A DNA stretch of 64,000 nucleotides from GCA-2733415 sp965178655 (GCA_965178655.1 OZ238266.1:806001-870000), one strand, 5' to 3'; counted from the first letter of the stretch, positions 24,534 to 33,991 are shown. The notes: generated from the sequence alone by a model not told the origin. Numbers and translations are program-made.

Positions 24534-27032
24534 TTAAAACCTAAACCCAAAACTACCTGTTACTCCAAATTTTCTTGCTTTTGGGTTATCAAAATAGTTA
24601 CCTCTAAAATTGGCATCTATTCTAAATACTTTAAAAATATTACCTATTCCTATGCTATACTCCCAATACACCGCTTCATTAGGCGCCCCTACTGTTTGTA
24701 AAAAACCTGTTGCATCTAGGTCAATATTATTTTGAGATAAATCTCCCCATACACCACGAATAGCTATAATTTCTCTAAGGTTTAACTTTTTAAGTAATGG
24801 GATTTTTGAAAAAAGCCTACCATTAAAATTATGTTCTAAATGTACCGAAGCATAGGTGTCTGTAACAAATTCATAATAATTTAATAGAGGAAAAGTATTG
24901 TATATTGAAAAATATGATTGGTTTCCTGGAATGACATTTAGCAACCCAAGAGGCACGTCTCCAAAGGTTTTTCCTAACTCAATGTTTGAAAACAATCTAC
25001 CTACACCTCCTATTTGCCATGGCTGTCGGTAATACAGTTGCACCCTTGTATAATCGAAATCACTATTAAAAACACCTTTAACTCCTTGAGACAAACCTAA
25101 GTAATAAGTTGCTCTGTTTTTTCCACCAATATTAACACGTTCCACACCGTAGCCTGTTGTTTTTCTGTTTGGTGAGTAGGTTAACGACAATGAGGTTTCG
25201 GCTTGTTCAATTTTTGATTTTGATTGCGTATAACTCTCATCGGTGTAAAAGCTTAAATCGAATGTATTAGATGCCGATTTTAAGGTTTTATAATTTACTG
25301 ATAGCTTTAGATCTACATTTTTAGTAGGCGACATTTGAATAGCTACCGAAGATAGATTTACAGATGTTAGTCGATCATTACTCCCTGTTGACAATAATGA
25401 TGATGAAGCAAAACTCCTTCCTAACAAGTCATTACTTGTTGTTAAACTAACGCCTATTTGTTCAATATCTCTCCTGTTTCCTCCTGATAAAATCCAACGA
25501 TTTTTTCTAGCGATTAGCCATTTTCCTGAGAATCCGTATTTTACTTGATTATCTTTAAAACCATACGCTAAATAACCTTGTAGACGGTATTTGTCATTTA
25601 CTGTACTATAGGTTCTACCTCCTACTCTTAAACGAACCCCTTCTACATCATTATAGCCCGTAGTAGAAAAAACAGGACCATAGTCTATTTTTAATTTAGG
25701 GATAAAGACATATCCTGATGTCAATATTTCAGCAGCAGTATATAATTGTTTGAATTTGGCAACTGTTTTTAAGGTATCAAGCAGTTTATAAACCCCCTGT
25801 TCATCTTTGTTTAATTGTTCTTGTCGGTTATTCGCCCAGAAATGTTCATCTTTATTATAAATCTCATGTGCATAAGGATCGAGCTCATTTTTATAAAACT
25901 CAGCGCTTTTTTTATTATTAAACAGGTATCCATCGTACAGCGTGGTTCGCTTACCATAAACTCCTCGTGATTTTTGCTTTTTAGACAAACTAAAATCCGA
26001 CATAAAATAATCTCTTGTTATTAAAAACACAGAGTCGTTTAATACTTCGAATTCTTGTTCTATATAAATGTCTTTAATCCAATTTATATTAGCACTTTTA
26101 GAAACTTTTAGGTTAATATTTTTAATAGCCCAAGTGGTATCATTTACCCAAAAATCTCCTTTAAAAGTCAGCTCGTTTTTTCGTCGTGGATAATACACAA
26201 TATTATAACACCATTTATTATCTACATAGGCACTATCTGCCAAAACATAATTATAGACATTTACACCTGTTTTAGACAGCGGACTTACAAAGCTTTTATT
26301 AAAAAACTTGAGGTAATTGTCGTAAATATCATAGTCAGAATACAGGTCCTTTGCAAAAGATATTAAGGTTTGATTGTTACTAAATCCTGCGTTTTTATTT
26401 CCAACCAAATCCTCTCTTAATTGTTTGTCTTCGTTATTACCATATACTTTTGTAACGGCTTCGTTTAAAAATATAGGCAAATAGGTTTTTCCTGTTACGC
26501 GAGAGGTATCTAGTTTTTCAAACATAAACTCCATGCCTTTAAACAATCGATGTTTTTTCATGGTACTATCAACATTATTAAAATCGAATTCTAATTTTTC
26601 GTATTTATTATATTGATACTGTTTAAATTTTTTAACACCGTTACTACGTTTGTGTTGCCATATTTTTTTTAAAATATCTACCGCGGGGTTGTTCTTCTTA
26701 GATTGTTTTCCTGAATATACGGTTACAGCACTTAATTGACTACCTTCTTTTAGAAGGACTTTCATTTTATAATTTACTGCATTTTTTAACACGATTTCCG
26801 CAGTTTCATAACCTACAAAGGAAACCTGAATAGTATTATAGCTATTGCCTGACTCTAAATAAAAAACACCATTTTCATCTGTAATTGTTCCTTTTGCACT
26901 GTTTTTAAACACCACATTAGCATACGGTACAGGGTAATTAGACTCATCTATAACCACGCCACTGACCTTTGTCTGTGCAAACAAAGTATTTGCATAAGCA
27001 AAAATTAAAAAGACAATAAGATAAATTCTCAT
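24534..27032 (-). CDS. DUF5686 outer-membrane protein with carboxypeptidase-regulatory-like domain
   Basis: This protein of about 832 residues has a signal peptide (MRIYLIVFLIFAYANTLFAQ) and then a carboxypeptidase regulatory-like domain (GVVIDESNYPVPYANVVF...GTITDENGVFYL, near residues 22-100). A long DUF5686-type region ends in beta-barrel strands (GVTGSFGFRF terminus). Such proteins are Bacteroidota outer-membrane proteins of unknown substrate that resemble TonB-dependent receptors without a clear plug. The ATG at 27030-27032 is chosen because longer alternatives start within the terminator hairpin of the upstream gene; an ATG three codons earlier is also possible. Monocistronic between ruvB and pdhB. 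Confidence 0.88.
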   Translation of the reverse strand: MRIYLIVFLIFAYANTLFAQTKVSGVVIDESNYPVPYANVVFKNSAKGTITDENGVFYLESGNSYNTIQVSFVGYETAEIVLKNAVNYKMKVLLKEGSQLSAVTVYSGKQSKKNNPAVDILKKIWQHKRSNGVKKFKQYQYNKYEKLEFDFNNVDSTMKKHRLFKGMEFMFEKLDTSRVTGKTYLPIFLNEAVTKVYGNNEDKQLREDLVGNKNAGFSNNQTLISFAKDLYSDYDIYDNYLKFFNKSFVSPLSKTGVNVYNYVLADSAYVDNKWCYNIVYYPRRKNELTFKGDFWVNDTTWAIKNINLKVSKSANINWIKDIYIEQEFEVLNDSVFLITRDYFMSDFSLSKKQKSRGVYGKRTTLYDGYLFNNKKSAEFYKNELDPYAHEIYNKDEHFWANNRQEQLNKDEQGVYKLLDTLKTVAKFKQLYTAAEILTSGYVFIPKLKIDYGPVFSTTGYNDVEGVRLRVGGRTYSTVNDKYRLQGYLAYGFKDNQVKYGFSGKWLIARKNRWILSGGNRRDIEQIGVSLTTSNDLLGRSFASSSLLSTGSNDRLTSVNLSSVAIQMSPTKNVDLKLSVNYKTLKSASNTFDLSFYTDESYTQSKSKIEQAETSLSLTYSPNRKTTGYGVERVNIGGKNRATYYLGLSQGVKGVFNSDFDYTRVQLYYRQPWQIGGVGRLFSNIELGKTFGDVPLGLLNVIPGNQSYFSIYNTFPLLNYYEFVTDTYASVHLEHNFNGRLFSKIPLLKKLNLREIIAIRGVWGDLSQNNIDLDATGFLQTVGAPNEAVYWEYSIGIGNIFKVFRIDANFRGNYFDNPKARKFGVTGSFGFRF

Positions 27033-27050
27033 AGTGAACATAATGTGGTT

Positions 27051-27090
27051 AAAAAAAAACTTCACTTGTTTGGGCACAAGTGAAGTTCAA
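27051..27090 (-). terminator. Intrinsic terminator after pdhB
   Basis: A 12-bp stem, AACTTCACTTGT with its inverted complement, is followed on the minus strand by nine T residues. It lies 23 bp after the pdhB stop. Confidence 0.9.
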
Positions 27091-27112
27091 ATATACGTTT
27101 TTATTTTTTCTG

Positions 27113-28090
27113 TTATCGGTACATTACCTTTTTAACAGAATTTACAACATCATTCATATTAGGCAACCATTCTTCTAATAAAACTGGAGAATATGGTGCA
27201 GGGGTATCTGCTGTATTTATTTTTTCGATTGGTGCATCTAAATAATCAAATGCTAGGTTTTGTACTTGGTAAGTAATTTCGGTAGCAACGTTTCCAAATG
27301 GCCACGCTTCTTCAAGAATAACCAAGCGATTTGTTTTTTTAACCGATGCCACTATTGTATCAGCATCTAATGGGCGTACTGTTCTTAGATCTATTATTTC
27401 GCAAGAAATACCTTCTTTCTCTAAAGCATCTGCTGCTTTAAAGGCTTCTTTTATGATTTTTCCGAAAGAGACTATGGTTACATCTGTACCTTTACGTTTA
27501 ACCTCAGCAACACCAATTGGCAATACGTACTCTCCATCTGGCACTTCTCCTTTATCACCATACATTTGTTCAGACTCCATAAAAATTACAGGGTCGTTAT
27601 CTCTTATTGCTGCTTTTAATAATCCTTTTGCATCATATGGTGTTGATGGTACAACTACTTTTAACCCTGGTGTATTGGCGTACCAACTTTCAAAAGCTTG
27701 TGAGTGTGTTGCTCCTAACTGACCTGCAGAAGCTGTTGGTCCTCTAAACACAATCGGACAAGGAAATTGCCCACCAGACATTTGTCTGATTTTAGCCGCA
27801 TTATTTATAATCTGATCTATTCCTACTAAAGAAAAATTAAAGGTCATATATTCTACAATAGGCCTGTTACCTGTCATGGTAGATCCTACTGCTATTCCTC
27901 CAAAACCAAGCTCTGCAATTGGTGTATCTATTACTCTTTTAGCACCAAATTCTGCTAGCATTCCTTTAGATGCTTTATATGCTCCGTTGTATTCAGCAAC
28001 CTCTTCACCCATTAAAAAAACAGACTCATCTCTGCGCATTTCCTCGCTCATTGCTTCGCAAATTGCTTCTCTAAACTGAATTGTTCTCAT
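27113..28090 (-). CDS. pdhB: Pyruvate dehydrogenase E1 component, beta subunit
   Basis: This 325-residue thiamine-diphosphate-dependent E1 beta subunit converts pyruvate to acetyl-CoA together with E1 alpha, E2 and E3. The start MRTIQFREAICEAMSEEMRR and the motifs VFLMGEEVAEYNGAYKASKG, RVIDTPIAELGFGGIAVGS and CPIVFRGPTA are diagnostic, as is the C-terminal transketolase-like segment DLRTVRPLDADTIV...LVILEEAWPFG. A branched-chain 2-oxoacid E1 beta is the main alternative, but similarity to bacteroidotal PdhB favours pyruvate. The alpha subunit and E2 are not adjacent, so the complex is encoded at separate loci. Divergently transcribed from etfBA with a good promoter. Confidence 0.93.
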   Translation of the reverse strand: MRTIQFREAICEAMSEEMRRDESVFLMGEEVAEYNGAYKASKGMLAEFGAKRVIDTPIAELGFGGIAVGSTMTGNRPIVEYMTFNFSLVGIDQIINNAAKIRQMSGGQFPCPIVFRGPTASAGQLGATHSQAFESWYANTPGLKVVVPSTPYDAKGLLKAAIRDNDPVIFMESEQMYGDKGEVPDGEYVLPIGVAEVKRKGTDVTIVSFGKIIKEAFKAADALEKEGISCEIIDLRTVRPLDADTIVASVKKTNRLVILEEAWPFGNVATEITYQVQNLAFDYLDAPIEKINTADTPAPYSPVLLEEWLPNMNDVVNSVKKVMYR

Positions 28091-28121
28091 TACTATTTTC
28101 TATTTGAAATTTAAATCCAAA

Positions 28122-28150
28122 CAAAAATACGCTTTTTGGAAAACTAACAA
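28122..28150 (-). promoter_or_regulatory. pdhB promoter: TTG-N18-TATTTTTG
   Basis: On the minus strand TTG (28148-28150) is followed after 18 bases by TATTTTTG (28122-28129), close to the Bacteroidota sigma-A consensus. The -7 box lies 31 bp upstream of the pdhB ATG. Confidence 0.65.
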
Positions 28151-28168
28151 CTTAAAAAAAGAATAAAT

Positions 28169-28188
28169 TTGCTATGCATGCATAGCAA
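28169..28188. promoter_or_regulatory. 20-bp perfect palindrome between pdhB and etfB (operator candidate)
   Basis: The sequence around GCTATGCATGCATAGC is a perfect 20-bp palindrome without a loop. It is therefore more like a dimeric regulator site than an RNA hairpin. It lies about 18 bp upstream of the pdhB -33 element and ends 19 bp before the etfB -7 box, covering the expected -33 region of etfB. Confidence 0.5.
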
Positions 28189-28207
28189 TCCTTTTTAAAA
28201 ATATACT

Positions 28208-28215
28208 TATATTTG
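28208..28215 (+). promoter_or_regulatory. Probable -7 box (TATATTTG) of etfBA
   Basis: TATATTTG matches TAnnTTTG and lies 41 bp upstream of the etfB ATG. The expected -33 position falls in or next to the palindrome at 28169-28188. Confidence 0.55.
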
Positions 28216-28256
28216 AGCGCTTAAAAATTGATTTTAACTTACATAATAAAAATACC

Positions 28257-29003
28257 ATGAATATACTAGTCTGTATTAGTAACGTACCAGATACCACATC
28301 AAAAATAAACTTTACCAATGACGATAAAGATTTTGACAGTAACGGTGTACAATTTGTAATTAATCCAAACGATGAATTTGGGTTAACTAAAGCCATGTTT
28401 TTAAAAGAAAAACAAGGTGCTACTGTAACTGTAGCAACTGTTGGAGGAGCAGATGCCGAACCTACATTACGTAAAGCACTAGCTATTGGAGCCGACAATG
28501 CCATACGCGTAAACGCAACTGCAACTGATGGTTTTTTTGTTGCTAAGCAATTGGCAGAGGTTATTACTAACAGTAGCTTTGATTTAGTTATTGCCGGAAA
28601 AGAATCTTTAGATTATAATGGCGGTATGGTTCCTGGAATGCTTGCAAACTTTATTGATTATAATTTTGTAAATGCTTGTACCTCATTAACTATTGAAGGA
28701 ACAAACGCTACTGCTACCAGAGAGATTGATGGTGGTAACGAAACTATTAACACTCAATTACCACTTGTTATTGGAGGACAAAAAGGATTGGTACAAGAAA
28801 GCGAACTTCGCATACCAAACATGCGTGGTATTATGATGGCTCGTAAAAAACCTTTACAGGTTGTAGAACCTACAGATGTAGCTGCACTAACAACTGTTGT
28901 AAAGTTTGAAAAGCCTGCAGAAAAATCGGCAGTAAAACTAGTTAATGCTGATAATATTGATGAGCTAATTAACCTATTACACAACGAAGCAAAAGTTATC
29001 TAA
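28257..29003 (+). CDS. etfB: Electron transfer flavoprotein beta subunit
   Basis: This 248-residue AMP-binding subunit forms the ETF heterodimer with EtfA and collects electrons from acyl-CoA dehydrogenases. The family start MNILVCISNVPDTTSKINF, the central FVINPNDEFGLTKA and the signature segment ATREIDGGNETINTQLPLVIGGQKGL...LRIPNMRGIMMARKKPL are all present. An acyl-CoA dehydrogenase that could donate electrons is encoded at 46.1 kb. etfA follows after 117 bp. Confidence 0.97.
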   Translation: MNILVCISNVPDTTSKINFTNDDKDFDSNGVQFVINPNDEFGLTKAMFLKEKQGATVTVATVGGADAEPTLRKALAIGADNAIRVNATATDGFFVAKQLAEVITNSSFDLVIAGKESLDYNGGMVPGMLANFIDYNFVNACTSLTIEGTNATATREIDGGNETINTQLPLVIGGQKGLVQESELRIPNMRGIMMARKKPLQVVEPTDVAALTTVVKFEKPAEKSAVKLVNADNIDELINLLHNEAKVI

Positions 29004-29120
29004 GACATCGCACGATAACAATTCGTGCCATTGAATTTAAAATACTTTTATTACTAAACAATAAACATAACTACCAAAGACAACCCTTTAGGTATTTATA
29101 TAAATAAAAAACTACACATT

Positions 29121-30089
29121 ATGTCTGTTTTAATATTCGCCGAATCCACTAACGGAAAATTTAACAAAGCTACTTTTGAAGTGGCTTGTTACGCAAAAGA
29201 AATTGCAAATACATTAGGAACCACATTAACTGCAGTTGCTATAAACGCATCTGAAACAACAGAACTTTCAGCCTATGGCGTTGATAAATTACTAAGCGTT
29301 ACCAATACTACACTTGAAAGCTTTAATGCTAAAGCCTATGCAGATAGCATTGTACAAGTAGCTAAAAGTGAAAATGCTACAGTAGTGGTTATGCCCTCTA
29401 CAACAAACGGAAAATACCTTGCAGCACTTGTTGCAAGTAGCTTAAATGCTGGATATGCATCAAACGTTATTGCATTACCAGAGAGCACATCGCCATTTGT
29501 AGTAAAGAGAACCGCTTTTTCAAGCAAAGCATTTAGTTTTACTGAAATATCAAGTGATATTAAAGTTATTGCATTAGCAAAAAACGCCTACGGATTAAAA
29601 GAAATCGCTACAACAACTACACAAGAAGAGTTTAGTGCCTCTGTAAACGATGTACATTTAACAAGTACTGTTACTGCTGTTGATCGCGCTACTGGAAAAG
29701 TAACTATTGCAGATGCAGATATTGTTGTTTCTGCAGGTAGAGGACTTAAAGGCCCTGAAAATTGGGGAATGGTAGAAGAACTTGCCGAAGTTCTTGGTGC
29801 TGCTACAGCATGCTCAAAACCTGTATCTGATTTAGGATGGAGATCACATAACGAACACGTTGGACAAACAGGAAAACCTGTAGCCGCAAACTTATATATT
29901 GCCATCGGAATTTCTGGAGCAATACAACACTTAGCAGGAATTAACGCCTCAAAAGTAAAAGTTGTTATTAACACCGATCCTGAAGCTCCTTTCTTTAAAG
30001 CTGCAGACTACGGAATTGTAGGAGATGCTTTTGAAGTAGTACCAACATTGATTGAAAAATTAAAGGCTTTTAAAGCGCAAAACGCGTAA
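29121..30089 (+). CDS. etfA: Electron transfer flavoprotein alpha subunit
   Basis: This 322-residue FAD-binding subunit of ETF carries the alpha-chain FAD site as SAGRGLKGPENWGMVEELAE, then SDLGWRSHNEHVGQTGK and YIAIGISGAIQHLAGI with the closing INTDPEAPFFKAADYGIVGD. The spacing from etfB (117 bp) is longer than usual, but no terminator lies between, so co-transcription is likely. A strong terminator follows at 30117-30167. Confidence 0.97.
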   Translation: MSVLIFAESTNGKFNKATFEVACYAKEIANTLGTTLTAVAINASETTELSAYGVDKLLSVTNTTLESFNAKAYADSIVQVAKSENATVVVMPSTTNGKYLAALVASSLNAGYASNVIALPESTSPFVVKRTAFSSKAFSFTEISSDIKVIALAKNAYGLKEIATTTTQEEFSASVNDVHLTSTVTAVDRATGKVTIADADIVVSAGRGLKGPENWGMVEELAEVLGAATACSKPVSDLGWRSHNEHVGQTGKPVAANLYIAIGISGAIQHLAGINASKVKVVINTDPEAPFFKAADYGIVGDAFEVVPTLIEKLKAFKAQNA

Positions 30090-30116
30090 TTTTTTATACA
30101 TTAGTCCTTTACTAAG

Positions 30117-30167
30117 GGCATGCTATAATAAGGTTCTTAGAGACTTGATTATAGCATGCCTTTTTTA
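30117..30167 (+). terminator. Intrinsic terminator after etfA
   Basis: GGCATGCTATAAT pairs with ATTATAGCATGCC (13-bp stem, 18-base loop), followed by a T-rich run. Confidence 0.85.
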
Positions 30168-30199
30168 TTGTATTTTAAACAAAAAATATCTTGACACCT

Positions 30200-30820
30200 A
30201 TGAGTTTAGTTCGACTGAACATTAAAGGAATATCATATAGCCAAACACAGAATGGGGCCTATGCGCTACTTTTAAACGAAGTAGACGGCCAACGAAAACT
30301 GCCTATTGTAATTGGTGCTTTTGAAGCACAATCAATAGCCATTGCGTTAGAAAAGGAAATTAAGCCACCTAGACCACTAACACATGACCTTTTTAAAAAC
30401 ATTTCAGACCGGTACAATATTGTTATTAAACAAGTCATTATTCATAAATTAGTTGACGGCGTATTTTTCTCTAGTATTATTTGTGAACGCGATAAAATTG
30501 AAGAAATTGTAGATGCCAGAACATCTGATGCCATTGCCTTGGCAATACGTTTTAATGCACCAATATTTACTTACAAAGACATCTTAAATAAAGCAGGGAT
30601 TATTCTAAACAACCCACAAAAAAGAGAAGCCCCTGAAGACATGTTTTCTGAATCTATGTTGTTTGAAGAAGATACAGAGCAAGACGCTTTACAACATAAA
30701 AACAAACACGCCCATTTAAGCCTACAAGAATTAAATAATGCTCTACAAGAAGCAGTTAATAATGAAGATTATGAAGCCGCAGCAGATATTCGTGATGAAA
30801 TTTCAAAACGAAATCCGTAA
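30200..30820 (+). CDS. Bifunctional nuclease (DUF151) family protein with UvrB/UvrC motif
   Basis: This protein of 206 residues starts at the ATG at 30200 (MSLVRLNIKGISYSQTQNGA). The N-terminal domain (residues 1 to about 130) has the DUF151/BFN pattern LPIVIGAFEAQSIAIALE and ARTSDAIALAIRFNAPIF. The C-terminus (about 172-206) is a UvrB/UvrC-type helical hairpin, LNNALQEAVNNEDYEAAADIRDEI. A few BFN-family proteins have reported nuclease activity, but most are uncharacterised, so activity here is not established. It is followed 21 bp later by a nucleoside transporter gene and probably shares its transcript. Confidence 0.9.
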   Translation: MSLVRLNIKGISYSQTQNGAYALLLNEVDGQRKLPIVIGAFEAQSIAIALEKEIKPPRPLTHDLFKNISDRYNIVIKQVIIHKLVDGVFFSSIICERDKIEEIVDARTSDAIALAIRFNAPIFTYKDILNKAGIILNNPQKREAPEDMFSESMLFEEDTEQDALQHKNKHAHLSLQELNNALQEAVNNEDYEAAADIRDEISKRNP

Positions 30821-30841
30821 AACTATAAAACACACAAACAC

Positions 30842-32353
30842 ATGAAACATCTTTTTATTGGCCTTTTATGTCTTTTTACACTTACTACATTTTCTCAAGA
30901 AGAAAACATAAAAAAAGACAACACTTTTGAGGTTATTGCAGACACTACCAATCAAAATGTTTTTGTTTTAGAAACCACCAAAACAGCTAAGGAGACTGTC
31001 TCTAACAGTAATAAAACTACCCCAACAGCAACGCTCGTTAAAAGTAGTGGCTTTACATTTACTAGCTTATGGAAAGGAATTTTGGGTATGATATCACTAC
31101 TCCTTATTGCCTTTCTATTCAGTAACAACCAAAAAGCTATTAAATGGAAAACAGTAGGTATCGGACTTGCGTTTCAATTACTTATTGCCATTGGCGTATT
31201 AAAAGTACCCGTTGTTAAATCGCTTTTTAAATATCTCGGAAAAGCATTTAACAAAGTTCTTACCTTTACCGAAGCTGGAACAGAATTTTTATTTAAATCA
31301 TTTATATCAGGAACAATAGAGAGTCCGCTTATTAACTTTGCCGTTTCTATACTTCCCACTATCATCTTTTTTTCTGCCTTAACCTCAGTATTATTCTACT
31401 TAGGTATTATTCAAAAAGCTGTAAAAGCCCTAGCTTGGCTATTAACCAAACTACTAGGAATCTCTGGCGCAGAAAGCCTTAGTGTAGCAGGAAATATTTT
31501 TTTAGGTCAAACCGAAGCACCTTTACTTATTAAGGCATATCTCGAAAAAATGAACAAGTCAGAAATGCTACTAGTTATGATTGGCGGTATGGCTACCGTT
31601 GCAGGAGGGGTACTTGCCGTATACATACAGTTTTTAGGGGGTGATGATGTAGTTGCTCGTGAGTATTTTGCAAGTCATTTATTAGCAGCTTCTGTAATGG
31701 CTGCACCAGGAGCTATTGTCATATCAAAAATACTATATCCACAAACCGAAACTATTAATACCGATGTAACCGTATCTTCCGAAAAAATAGGCTCTAACAT
31801 TCTTGATGCTATTGCAAACGGAACTACTGAAGGACTTAAACTAGCCGTAAATGTTGCTGCCATGCTACTCGTTTTTGTAGCGTTTATAGCCATGATTAAT
31901 TACGGACTTCTTAAACTTGGTACTATTGGCGGTATAAACGAATGGGTTGCTAGTAATAGTCCATATGCAAACCTATCTCTTGAAGCTATATTAGGAACCG
32001 TTTTTGCACCATTAATGTGGCTTATTGGTATTGCCAAAGAAGATGTTATGATGATGGGGCAATTACTTGGTATTAAACTTGCCGCAAGTGAATTTTTAGG
32101 ATACATACAATTGGTAGAACTTAAAAACATGGCAAACACCATGCACCTTAACTATGAAAAATCAGTTGTTATGGCAACCTATATGCTATGTGGTTTTGCT
32201 AATTTTGCCTCTATTGGTATACAAATTGGCGGTATTGGATCTTTAGCACCTGGACAGCGAAAAACATTATCTAAATTTGGAATAAAAGCACTTATTGGAG
32301 GAACTATTGCATCGCTTATTTCAGCTACAATTGCCGGAATGATTATTGGATAG
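30842..32353 (+). CDS. CNT-type nucleoside transporter with N-terminal leader extension
   Basis: This 503-residue concentrative nucleoside transporter (NupC family) would import nucleosides with H+ or Na+. The core starts near residue 75 and has the family motifs GNIFLGQTEAPLLIKAYLEKM, MATVAGGVLAVYI and MLCGFANFASIGIQIGGIG. The odd part is the N-terminus: MKHLFIGLLCLFTLTTFSQ looks like a cleavable signal peptide, followed by about 55 polar residues before the first transport helix. The gene follows the BFN-like gene by 21 bp. Import of nucleosides matches the salvage kinases encoded nearby. Confidence 0.93.
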   Translation: MKHLFIGLLCLFTLTTFSQEENIKKDNTFEVIADTTNQNVFVLETTKTAKETVSNSNKTTPTATLVKSSGFTFTSLWKGILGMISLLLIAFLFSNNQKAIKWKTVGIGLAFQLLIAIGVLKVPVVKSLFKYLGKAFNKVLTFTEAGTEFLFKSFISGTIESPLINFAVSILPTIIFFSALTSVLFYLGIIQKAVKALAWLLTKLLGISGAESLSVAGNIFLGQTEAPLLIKAYLEKMNKSEMLLVMIGGMATVAGGVLAVYIQFLGGDDVVAREYFASHLLAASVMAAPGAIVISKILYPQTETINTDVTVSSEKIGSNILDAIANGTTEGLKLAVNVAAMLLVFVAFIAMINYGLLKLGTIGGINEWVASNSPYANLSLEAILGTVFAPLMWLIGIAKEDVMMMGQLLGIKLAASEFLGYIQLVELKNMANTMHLNYEKSVVMATYMLCGFANFASIGIQIGGIGSLAPGQRKTLSKFGIKALIGGTIASLISATIAGMIIG

Positions 32354-32656
32354 TAACTTAACACTAAAACATTCAATATAAATCATTTCTATTTTACTCT
32401 AGATTTCTAGTCATTCTAAAACGACAGCGAAGAATCTCATAGCACAATGCTGGAGATACTTAGTATTCTTAATTTTGAATTTGTATCTAATCGCTTTTCG
32501 CTAGTACCTAGTACCCTTTTGCTCTTTCCTATTTTGTTGTTAAACGCCATAAAATCATTTTATAAACAGAAACGGTAACCGCTGATTTCTAAATAATATG
32601 AAGGAATAAATCAATATTTTTTTTACCTTTCAGCCCTCAAACTAGCGATTAAAATA
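32354..32656. other. Intergenic region with remnant of a dispersed repeat
   Basis: These 303 bp hold no gene I can support. The part near 32411-32463 (GTCATTCTAAAACGACAGCG, then GAAGAATCTCATAGC) resembles the GTCATTCTGAG...GAAGAATCTC sequences scattered through flavobacterial genomes. TACCTTTC at 32624-32631 could be a weak -7 box for thyA. Assignment as a repeat rests on recognition only. Confidence 0.4.
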
Positions 32657-33481
32657 ATGAAACAATATCTTGATTTAGTACAGCACGTTTTAGCAAACGG
32701 TAACGAAAAAGAAGACCGCACCGGAACCGGAACAAAAAGTGTTTTTGGATACCAAATGCGATTTGATTTAAGCAAAGGTTTTCCGATGGTTACCACTAAA
32801 AAATTGCATTTAAAATCAATCATACACGAATTACTTTGGTTTATAAATGGAGATACTAATATTAAGTACCTACAAGACAATGGTGTAAAAATATGGAACG
32901 ACTGGGCAGATGAGAATGGAGATTTAGGTCCTGTTTACGGACACCAGTGGCGTAATTGGAATAGTGATGATATAGACCAATTACAAGATGTTATTACAAC
33001 CATAAAAAACAATCCAGATAGCAGAAGAATGCTCGTTGCAGCGTGGAACCCTTCAGTATTACCAGACACCTCTGTGTCTTTTAGCGAAAATGTTGCTAAC
33101 GGTAAAGCTGCTTTACCTCCTTGTCATGCCTTTTTTCAATTTTATGTTGCCAACGGAAAATTATCTTGTCAGCTATACCAGCGTAGTGCCGATATATTTT
33201 TAGGCGTACCATTTAACATAGCTTCATACGCATTATTAACCATGATGATGGCACAAGTTTGTGGATTAGAAGCTGGTGAATTTGTACATACTTTTGGTGA
33301 TGCGCATATTTATAACAATCATAAATCACAATTCGATCTTCAATTATCAAGAGAGACACGTGCTTTACCTACCATGAAGATAAATCCGAATATCACTGAT
33401 ATCACAGCATTTACTTTTGAAGATTTTGAATTAATAAACTACAATCCGCATCCTGGAATAAAAGGTGCCGTTGCAGTTTAA
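32657..33481 (+). CDS. thyA: Thymidylate synthase
   Basis: This 274-residue enzyme makes dTMP from dUMP with methylene-tetrahydrofolate, yielding dihydrofolate. The nucleophile is C156 in ALPPCHAFFQFYV. Other conserved parts are DRTGTGTKSVFG (residues 20-31), the folate/dUMP pocket QLYQRSADIFLGVPFNIASYALL, and YNPHPGIKGAVAV at the C-terminus. A short insertion (SVSFSENVANGKA) before the catalytic loop makes it slightly longer than the E. coli enzyme. It is followed after 9 bp by folA, which recycles the dihydrofolate produced. Confidence 0.98.
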   Translation: MKQYLDLVQHVLANGNEKEDRTGTGTKSVFGYQMRFDLSKGFPMVTTKKLHLKSIIHELLWFINGDTNIKYLQDNGVKIWNDWADENGDLGPVYGHQWRNWNSDDIDQLQDVITTIKNNPDSRRMLVAAWNPSVLPDTSVSFSENVANGKAALPPCHAFFQFYVANGKLSCQLYQRSADIFLGVPFNIASYALLTMMMAQVCGLEAGEFVHTFGDAHIYNNHKSQFDLQLSRETRALPTMKINPNITDITAFTFEDFELINYNPHPGIKGAVAV

Positions 33482-33490
33482 CACACAACT

Positions 33491-33979
33491 ATGAACACGC
33501 AAAACATTACTCTAATTGCTGCTATTGGCGCCAATAACGAACTGGGAAAAGACAACCAGTTAATATGGCATTTAAGCAATGACTTAAAGCGCTTTAAAAA
33601 ACTAACGTCTGGGCACGCTATTATTATGGGGCGAAAAACATTTGAAAGTTTCCCTAAAGCGTTACCAAACAGAACCAATATTGTTATTACCCGAAATAAA
33701 AACTACACTGCAAAAAATGCCGTTGTAGTACACACCATAGCAGAAGCAATTGCTGTAGCAAAAAACGATACACAACCATTTATTATTGGTGGTGGCGAAA
33801 TTTACAAGCAAGCACTACCGCTTGTACATACACTAGAAATCACTAAAGTTCACCATAGCTTTGAAGCCGATACATTTTTTCCTATATTAGACAATACATG
33901 GAAAATTACGCATCAAGAAGATTGCTTTAAAGACGATAAACACGATTATAACTATAGCTATATCACCTATACACACTAA
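33491..33979 (+). CDS. folA: Dihydrofolate reductase
   Basis: This 162-residue enzyme reduces dihydrofolate to tetrahydrofolate. It shows IGANNELGKDNQLIWHLSND with the catalytic-region W and D, the NADPH-binding IIMGRKTFESFPKALPNRTN and IIGGGEIYKQALPLVH. The spacing to thyA (9 bp) and fabD (12 bp) shows an operon. Catalytic coupling with ThyA is direct: each thymidylate made consumes one reductase turnover. Confidence 0.98.
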   Translation: MNTQNITLIAAIGANNELGKDNQLIWHLSNDLKRFKKLTSGHAIIMGRKTFESFPKALPNRTNIVITRNKNYTAKNAVVVHTIAEAIAVAKNDTQPFIIGGGEIYKQALPLVHTLEITKVHHSFEADTFFPILDNTWKITHQEDCFKDDKHDYNYSYITYTH

Positions 33980-33991
33980 ATAATTACAATT

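Noticed and set aside
28172..28504. Minus-strand frame of 110 codons opposite etfB
   Set aside because: It overlaps the well-supported etfB and its promoter palindrome, has no recognisable family and no ribosome-binding context.
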